Source: Anaerosporomusa subterranea (lineage in GTDB: Bacteria; Bacillota; Negativicutes; Sporomusales; Acetonemataceae). From it: a DNA stretch of 64,000 nt. The position numbers and the translations under genes were made by a program. Below are positions 58,997 to 64,000 of the stretch, one piece after another. The notes under the pieces are model-generated. The model searched no databases. It saw only the letters and a list, made by a program, of their open reading frames with translations, and was not told the DNA's origin. The DNA lies in NCBI RefSeq assembly GCF_001611555.1, contig NZ_LSGP01000013.1, positions 1 to 64,000 of the forward strand. The letters run 5' to 3'. The first letter of the stretch is position 1; every line of letters begins with the position of its first letter.

Positions 58997-60649
58997 TTAT
59001 ACACCGGCGGCTGTGAAGGTGGATGCGACAATTTGTTTTGCTTCGGCTTGAATTTGCCGTAGGTGCTCCGCACCAGTAAAGCTTTCCGCATAAATCTTAT
59101 AGACATCTTCCGTGCCGGATGGGCGGGCGGCAAACCAGCCATTAGCGGTGCACACCTTGAGGCCGCCGATATCGGCGTTGTTGCTGGGCGCTTTGGTTAG
59201 CTTGGCGGTAATTTTTTCACCAGCGAGGGTTTCAGCGGTAACCTGTTCCGGCGACAGTTTTGCGAGCACTTCTTTTTGTCGTGAGTTGGCGCCCGAATCG
59301 ATGCGTTCATAAACAGGCGAACCGAAATTTGCTGTTAAGCTCTGATAGATATGTCCTGGATCGCGACCAGTCTTTGCTGTAATTTCAGCAGCCAGTAAAC
59401 AAAGAATAAAACCATCTTTATCAGTAGTCCAAACTGTGCCGTCTTTTCTCAAAAAGGAAGCACCGGCGCTTTCTTCACCACCGAACCCAAACGATCCATC
59501 AACCAAACCATCAACAAACCACTTGAAACCAACCGGAACCTCAGCTAGTCGTTTGTTGAGATGTACTGCCACCCGGTCAATCATCGAGGAACTGACCAGT
59601 GTTTTACCGATGGCGGCATCATTGCGCCAGCCAGGCCGGTTTTGAAATAGATAATAAATCGCTGTCGCTAGGTAGTGATTCGGATTCATCAGACCAACGC
59701 TGCGGGTAACAATGCCGTGACGGTCAAAGTCGGGATCGTTGCCAAATGCCAGATCATACTTATCTTTGAGCTCGATTAATCCAGCCATCGCGTAAGGTGA
59801 CGAGCAGTCCATGCGAATTTTTCCGTCAGCATCTAGATTCATAAAGCTGAACGTCGGATCTGGATGGCCGTTAATCAGGTCGATATCGAGTCTATAGGTT
59901 TCAGCAATCGGTGCCCAGTAGGCTAAACCTGAACCGCCGAGGGCGTCAGCGGCCAGCTTTAGACCGGCGTTTCGAATGGCGTCCATATCAATGATATTTC
60001 TTAGATCATGAACGTAGGGAGTGATAAAGTCGTATTCGCGTACCTGGCTAGTTTTCAGTGCCTTTTCATACTGTATCCGCCGGACGTCCTGGTTGTTGTT
60101 TTGTAATAGCTGGTTGGCCTTGTCTGCGATCCATTTAGTAATAGTAGTATCAGCCGGGCCGCCGTTTGGTGGGTTGTATTTAATCCCGCCGTTGTCAGGC
60201 GGATTATGCGACGGGGTGATGACAATTCCGTCAGCCAGACCTGCCGTTCTGCCTTTGTTATAGCTTAGGATGGCATGAGAAATGACAGGAGTGGGGGTAT
60301 AGTTCATCTCCTTGGCAATTTGTGTTTCGACTCCGTTGGCGGCTAGCACTTCCAGCGCTGAAATAAACGCCGGCTCTGACAGGGCGTGCGTATCAAAGCC
60401 GAGAAACAACGGTCCGCTAATCGCCTGGGTTTTTCGATAACAACAGGCTGCCTGCACGATGGCGTGGATATGGTCCTCATTAAAGGTATTGTGCAGGGGA
60501 TTACCACGATGGCCTGATGTGCCAAAGGCTACTCGCTGCGCTGGCTCGTCTGCAGTAGGATGATTGGCATAATAGGCGCTAATTAGCCGCGGGATGTTAA
60601 CTAATAGGGATTTCGGAGCTTTCTTACCAGCAAGAGGATGTATAGACAC
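58997..60649 (-). CDS. pgm: Phosphoglucomutase (alpha-D-glucose phosphate-specific)
   Basis: 550 aa. Interconverts glucose-1-phosphate and glucose-6-phosphate. FGTSGHRG (~43-50), the phosphoserine loop [18 protein letters not shown] split around ~147, the metal loop DPDFDRHG (~306) and the sugar-binding GGEESAGAS (~395) are all present, and [14 protein letters not shown] binds phosphate near the end. GGAGGTG lies upstream of the ATG. Monocistronic, divergent from the LacI regulator. Confidence 0.95.
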   Translation of the reverse strand: MSIHPLAGKKAPKSLLVNIPRLISAYYANHPTADEPAQRVAFGTSGHRGNPLHNTFNEDHIHAIVQAACCYRKTQAISGPLFLGFDTHALSEPAFISALEVLAANGVETQIAKEMNYTPTPVISHAILSYNKGRTAGLADGIVITPSHNPPDNGGIKYNPPNGGPADTTITKWIADKANQLLQNNNQDVRRIQYEKALKTSQVREYDFITPYVHDLRNIIDMDAIRNAGLKLAADALGGSGLAYWAPIAETYRLDIDLINGHPDPTFSFMNLDADGKIRMDCSSPYAMAGLIELKDKYDLAFGNDPDFDRHGIVTRSVGLMNPNHYLATAIYYLFQNRPGWRNDAAIGKTLVSSSMIDRVAVHLNKRLAEVPVGFKWFVDGLVDGSFGFGGEESAGASFLRKDGTVWTTDKDGFILCLLAAEITAKTGRDPGHIYQSLTANFGSPVYERIDSGANSRQKEVLAKLSPEQVTAETLAGEKITAKLTKAPSNNADIGGLKVCTANGWFAARPSGTEDVYKIYAESFTGAEHLRQIQAEAKQIVASTFTAAGV

Positions 60650-60892
60650 AGAAGAAACACCTCCGTTACAAGATGGGTGAAATTTGTTAGGTGGTCGTCA
60701 GACGCATTTGCCTACTTTATTATTCTTGCAGATGCTGCAGTTTTCCTCTTATTGGGAAAAGGCACAAGTAAACATTTTACCAAGCGATTGCGTTAGCTGC
60801 ATCGGAATTTTCTAAATAACCAAACCTTTTGAAATTTTTCGCGTTTGTTAGCAGGATTTTGTTTTTCAACGGCTAATTATAGAAATATCACA

Positions 60893-60919
60893 ATGAAAAC
60901 GATTGCAGAAACGATTGCA
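60893..60919 (+). promoter_or_regulatory. cre-like LacI/CcpA-family operator pair
   Basis: ATGAAAACGATTGCA (60893-60907) fits the catabolite-response pattern WTGNAANCGNWNNCW at every position. A second overlapping GCAGAAACGATTGCA follows (to 60919). They lie just upstream of the LacI-family gene, suggesting autoregulation or CcpA control. The rest of 60650-60939 is AT-rich with no gene. Confidence 0.6.
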
Positions 60920-60939
60920 GTCACAACGGAGGATGCGAC

Positions 60940-61932
60940 TTGGTTAACATTAAAGAGGTCGCCAAACAGGCGGGCGTGTCCGCCAGCACGGTGTCACGAG
61001 TACTTACAGGCAATATTCCTGTGGCTGCCGAGACTCGGCAGAAGGTGCTGGATGCGGTGAAAGACATGAATTACCAACCTAATCCGCTGGCCCAGGGGCT
61101 CAAGGGAACCCGGATCAAGGCAATTGGGCTGTTTATTCCCAATGTTCGAGATCTGGTATTCCCGGCAGCCGTCCGCGGAATAGAAGATACAGCCAAACAG
61201 CACGGCTATACGGTAGTGCTTTGCAATACTGACGAAAGTATAGAAAAGGAACTGTCTTACATCCAAAACCTGCGTCGACGGTTGATTAACGGCTTCATCT
61301 TGTCAACCGCTCGCAGTAATAGTCCGCACCTGTTGGCATTAAAAGAAGAAAAATTTCCGATGGTCTGTTTGATCCGGCACTTGGGTGAAGAACTGGATGC
61401 GGTTGTACTGGATAACCGCGATGGAGCCTACCAGGCGGTAAAATACCTGGTGCAACGCGGGCATCGCAAGATTGTTATTCTCAACGGTAACATGGAAGTC
61501 TACCTCTATCGGGAGAGATTTGCCGGTTATCGGCAGGCGCTGGAGGAAGCGGGTATTCCCCTTGATAAACGGTTGATTTTCGATAACATCAACGGCTGGG
61601 ATGAGAGTGGCCGGGTGGTGCGTGATATGCTGAATTCTGGTGTGCGGCCTGATGCTATTTTTGGCACCAGCGATCCGAAGGCGATCGGCGTTCTTAAGGC
61701 AGTCAAGGATTGCGGTTTTAGAGTACCTGATGACATTTCGGTAATTGGTTTTGATGATTCTGATATTGCGGCTTTTCTGGATCCGCCGCTGACAACTGTG
61801 GCCCAGCCCTTTTATGAGATGGGTGTCAAGGCTTGCGAAAAGCTGATTCGGCTTATCGAGAGCAAACGACGCTCCCGGCCCAAGGTAGAAGTGCTGCCTG
61901 CCCGGTTGGTAGTTCGCGATTCAGTGCGATAA
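60940..61932 (+). CDS. LacI-family transcriptional regulator
   Basis: 330 aa. The N-terminal HTH (VNIKEVAKQAGVSASTVSRV) with hinge NYQPNPLAQGL precedes a periplasmic-binding-like sensor (IGLFIPNVRDLVFP, GFDDSDIAAFLDPPLTTVAQP). TTG start with GGAGG 7 nt upstream. It probably controls the cupin, oxidoreductase and dehydrogenase genes that follow. The effector is unknown but LacI members usually sense sugars. Confidence 0.93.
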   Translation: MVNIKEVAKQAGVSASTVSRVLTGNIPVAAETRQKVLDAVKDMNYQPNPLAQGLKGTRIKAIGLFIPNVRDLVFPAAVRGIEDTAKQHGYTVVLCNTDESIEKELSYIQNLRRRLINGFILSTARSNSPHLLALKEEKFPMVCLIRHLGEELDAVVLDNRDGAYQAVKYLVQRGHRKIVILNGNMEVYLYRERFAGYRQALEEAGIPLDKRLIFDNINGWDESGRVVRDMLNSGVRPDAIFGTSDPKAIGVLKAVKDCGFRVPDDISVIGFDDSDIAAFLDPPLTTVAQPFYEMGVKACEKLIRLIESKRRSRPKVEVLPARLVVRDSVR

Positions 61933-61960
61933 CGATTTTTGCTGATAAGGGGCGAATAGA

Positions 61961-62365
61961 GTGAGAACAGTTTCGTGGCAGGCGGTTACCGGTGAGCGCT
62001 TTCCCTCAGGTAGAAGGACACGGCTATTGATCGCGCCTGGCTCAGCAGTTGAGGCTGAACGGTTCGTGATGGGGCATGTCACAATCGAACCGGGCGGCGG
62101 GATACCAAATCATGAACATGCCCAGGAAGAAGTATATTACATACTAGAAGGCTGCGCGACCCTAACGATTGACGGAGAAATAGCGAAACTTCCGGCAGGA
62201 ACTGCGGTACACTTGCCGCCACAATCGTTGCATGAGTTAAACAACCAGACACAAGAGCCGATTACCATTCTCTTTGTCTATGCACCCACAGGCATTGTCG
62301 ATCACTGGCAAGAAGAGCGGGAAGGACATCTGGTCATTACCAACCCGCCTGACGCCGCGAAATAG
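61961..62365 (+). CDS. Cupin-domain protein
   Basis: 134 aa, single small beta-barrel. Metal ligands sit in PNHEHAQEEVYYILEG (~51-66) and the second motif PPQSLHELNN (~89). GTG start with AAGGGGCG upstream. It could be a sugar isomerase, dioxygenase-like or binding protein; nothing in the sequence decides. 28 nt after the LacI gene. Confidence 0.88.
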   Translation: MRTVSWQAVTGERFPSGRRTRLLIAPGSAVEAERFVMGHVTIEPGGGIPNHEHAQEEVYYILEGCATLTIDGEIAKLPAGTAVHLPPQSLHELNNQTQEPITILFVYAPTGIVDHWQEEREGHLVITNPPDAAK

Positions 62366-62375
62366 GAGGAAAGCA

Positions 62376-63743
62376 GTGACAGAACACGCAAAGTTTCACT
62401 ACCAAAGTCTGCCTGAGCTGCAAGCAGAAGCAGCCAGACTCCAGCTCGACCTACCGTTCAGCCAGGACGTTAGCATTCTGAGCAAACCCTTTATCCTCAA
62501 CGGCAAGACTGTGCCCAACCGAATGATCATTCATCCGATGGAAGGCTGCGACGGAACTGCCGATGGCAAACCTGATGAACTAACATTCCGGCGTTACCGC
62601 CGCTTTGCCGCTGGCGGAGCCGGTCTCTTGTGGTTTGAGGCGACCGCAGTCGTGCATGAGGGAAGAGCCAACCCGCGTCAAATTACCATTTGTCAGGCTA
62701 CTAAAGACTCATTCGCAGCCCTGCTTGCGGACAGTCTTACAGCGGGCCGCGAAGCTAACGGGGCATCATGGCAGCCTTACACTGTACTGCAACTGACTCA
62801 TTCTGGACGCTACAGCCGACCGGCGGCCAAGCCGGAACCGATCATTGCTCAGCGGAGCCTAGCGCTAGATCCCAAGTTGTCTGTAGAGCCCCGAGTTATC
62901 ACTGATGAGGAGCTCGAAGCGCTGGAAGATAAGTATGTGGAGGCGGCTGTGATTGCGGCTGACATTGGTTTTGACGCAGTGGATGTGAAAAGCTGCCACG
63001 GCTATCTGATCGATGAACTGCTCGGCTCACACACCCGACCCGGAAAATATGGCGGCAGTTTCGAAAACCGCACCCGTTTTCTAGTGAATATCGTGGATAA
63101 GATTCGTCGCCGCTTAGGCGATAGTTTGGCGATTACCCTGAGGCTTAATGCCTATGACTCGATCCCCTATCCCTGCGGTTGGGGAGTTGATAAGGCTGAT
63201 TTTCATAAACCTGATATGAGTGAGCCCATTCGTTTGTTGACCCTATTGCGGGATAAAGGGGTCCGCATGGCAAACCTTAGCGCTGGTAACCCCTACTTCA
63301 ATCCCCATATCGGACGTCCCTATGATATCGGCTCTTATCTGCCGCCGTTTCATCCGTTAGAGAACGCGGCTGTGCTGCTTAATGTCGCCCGCGAGGCTCA
63401 GGTGGCCGTCCCCGAAATGGCGATAATCGGCACTGGCTTCAGTTGGTTCAGGCAGTTCGCCCCCCATGTTGCGGCGGCAGCAATTGAACAAGGCTGGTTT
63501 CAACTGGCAGGATTTGGCCGGCAGGCGTTCGCGTATCCGAGCTTCGCCCACGACATCACTGCTACTGGCGCAATGGATTCGAAAAAAGTCTGCATCGCCT
63601 GCAGCAAATGCACGGTGATCATGCGAGATAGCGGTCGCACCGGTTGCGTAATCCGTGACGCGCAAGTTTATGGGCCGATTTATCGTGAAGGCAGAGAAGG
63701 CAAAGCCACTGCGGAATCAATACATGTGGCTGAACATGTTTAG
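62376..63743 (+). CDS. NADH:flavin oxidoreductase / old yellow enzyme family
   Basis: 455 aa. TIM-barrel FMN enzyme: NRMIIHPMEGCDGTADG (~48-64), LQLTHSGRYS, DAVDVKSCHGYLIDELL split at ~204-220 and SHTRPGKYGGSFENRTRF. A C-terminal Cys group C-x2-C-x2-C-x11-C (~405-422) resembles the [4Fe-4S] ligands of dienoyl-CoA reductases, but the FAD/NADPH domains of those enzymes are missing. GTG 62376 has AGGAGG at ~7 nt. It probably reduces an activated double bond in the LacI-controlled pathway. Confidence 0.87.
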   Translation: MTEHAKFHYQSLPELQAEAARLQLDLPFSQDVSILSKPFILNGKTVPNRMIIHPMEGCDGTADGKPDELTFRRYRRFAAGGAGLLWFEATAVVHEGRANPRQITICQATKDSFAALLADSLTAGREANGASWQPYTVLQLTHSGRYSRPAAKPEPIIAQRSLALDPKLSVEPRVITDEELEALEDKYVEAAVIAADIGFDAVDVKSCHGYLIDELLGSHTRPGKYGGSFENRTRFLVNIVDKIRRRLGDSLAITLRLNAYDSIPYPCGWGVDKADFHKPDMSEPIRLLTLLRDKGVRMANLSAGNPYFNPHIGRPYDIGSYLPPFHPLENAAVLLNVAREAQVAVPEMAIIGTGFSWFRQFAPHVAAAAIEQGWFQLAGFGRQAFAYPSFAHDITATGAMDSKKVCIACSKCTVIMRDSGRTGCVIRDAQVYGPIYREGREGKATAESIHVAEHV

Positions 63744-63761
63744 AGTAGAAAGGGTGATCGT

Positions 63762-64000
63762 ATGAAATCACGCGCAATGGTGTTGGAGGCGTTCAATCAG
63801 CCGTTAGTTATGCGGGAGTTTGACATTCAACCACTAGCCGAAGGGGAATTGTTAGTCAAAATTGAAGCCGCCGGCGTTTGCGGCTCTGACGTACATATGC
63901 AAAAAGGGGAAGACCCGCGTACTCCATTACCGATCATCCTCGGCCATGAAGGTGTTGGCCGGATTGTTGCCATGAACGGAGCCAGAAAAACAGTTAACGG
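63762..64000 (+). CDS. Zinc-dependent alcohol/polyol dehydrogenase, partial (cut by window end)
   Basis: The first ~79 residues are present. The catalytic zinc region is VCGSDVHMQ (~43-51) and the family motif LGHEGVG (~66-72) follows, marking the medium-chain dehydrogenase family. ATG 63762 has AAAGGGTG upstream, 18 nt behind the oxidoreductase gene. The C-terminal NAD(P)-binding half lies outside the window, so cofactor and substrate cannot be judged. Confidence 0.9.
   Translation, partial: MKSRAMVLEAFNQPLVMREFDIQPLAEGELLVKIEAAGVCGSDVHMQKGEDPRTPLPIILGHEGVGRIVAMNGARKTVN

Overview
The window looks like the chromosome of an anaerobic, spore-forming Gram-negative-type Firmicute (Negativicutes, probably Sporomusaceae). 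It combines an alpha/beta-type small acid-soluble spore protein gene (14834-15097, with a forespore-type promoter) with an outer-membrane beta-barrel porin (13815-14684). Strict anaerobe enzymes are also present: a one-iron superoxide reductase, a putative [FeFe] hydrogenase with group-B-like motifs, and a rubredoxin-flavin reductase. No tRNA, CRISPR array, transposase or prophage gene was recognised.

Layout. 1-540 holds an intact 5S rRNA gene, then a broken 5S-like sequence interrupted by three copies of a ~55-bp repeat. 725-6483 is a small cassette: glutaminase, M20D amidohydrolase, YfcC-type transporter and a regulator with a C-terminal winged helix. 6541-6812 is a second broken 5S carrying two more copies of the repeat, one inverted. 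Its 3' end and terminator match those of the first broken copy, so the cassette lies between direct repeats. 6813-22758 is mostly housekeeping: mannosyltransferase-like protein, fba, an RluA-type synthase, yajQ, superoxide reductase, lysC, porin, SASP, asnS, aminotransferase, TGS-nucleoside kinase, a biotin-dependent carboxyltransferase subunit and the hydrogenase. 22957-29387 holds a peptide/nickel-type ABC importer without its binding protein, and a MASE3-like/GAF/GAF/GGDEF diguanylate cyclase. 29467-32259 holds small zinc or cysteine-rich proteins and a double-rubredoxin flavoprotein with its likely reductase.

32500-50512 is the most interesting part. It is a co-directional run: a three-subunit molybdenum hydroxylase, a UraA-type uracil permease, yqeB, a DUF2877 protein, FdrA and a DUF1116 protein (relatives of the AllH, AllF and AllG subunits of oxamate carbamoyltransferase), a cyclase-family zinc hydrolase and an amidase. 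Nudix, yqeC, ACT, UPF0210, molybdopterin-binding and MocA-Nth genes follow. My inference is an oxidative, energy-conserving uracil pathway: uracil to barbiturate (Mo hydroxylase), to ureidomalonate (cyclase-family hydrolase), then phosphorolysis to carbamoyl phosphate plus malonamate (FdrA/DUF1116/DUF2877), then malonate plus ammonia (amidase). Ureidomalonate is the one-carbon homologue of oxalurate, the substrate of the known AllFGH enzyme. A cofactor block (moaA, moaC, MOSC, mogA) follows at 51378-53775 and would supply molybdopterin.

53834-64000 holds tyrA, an SGNH lipase-like exported protein, an MFS permease, a membrane acyltransferase that appears to start at CTG, phosphoglucomutase, and the beginning of a LacI-controlled cluster (cupin, old-yellow-enzyme type oxidoreductase, zinc alcohol dehydrogenase cut by the window edge).
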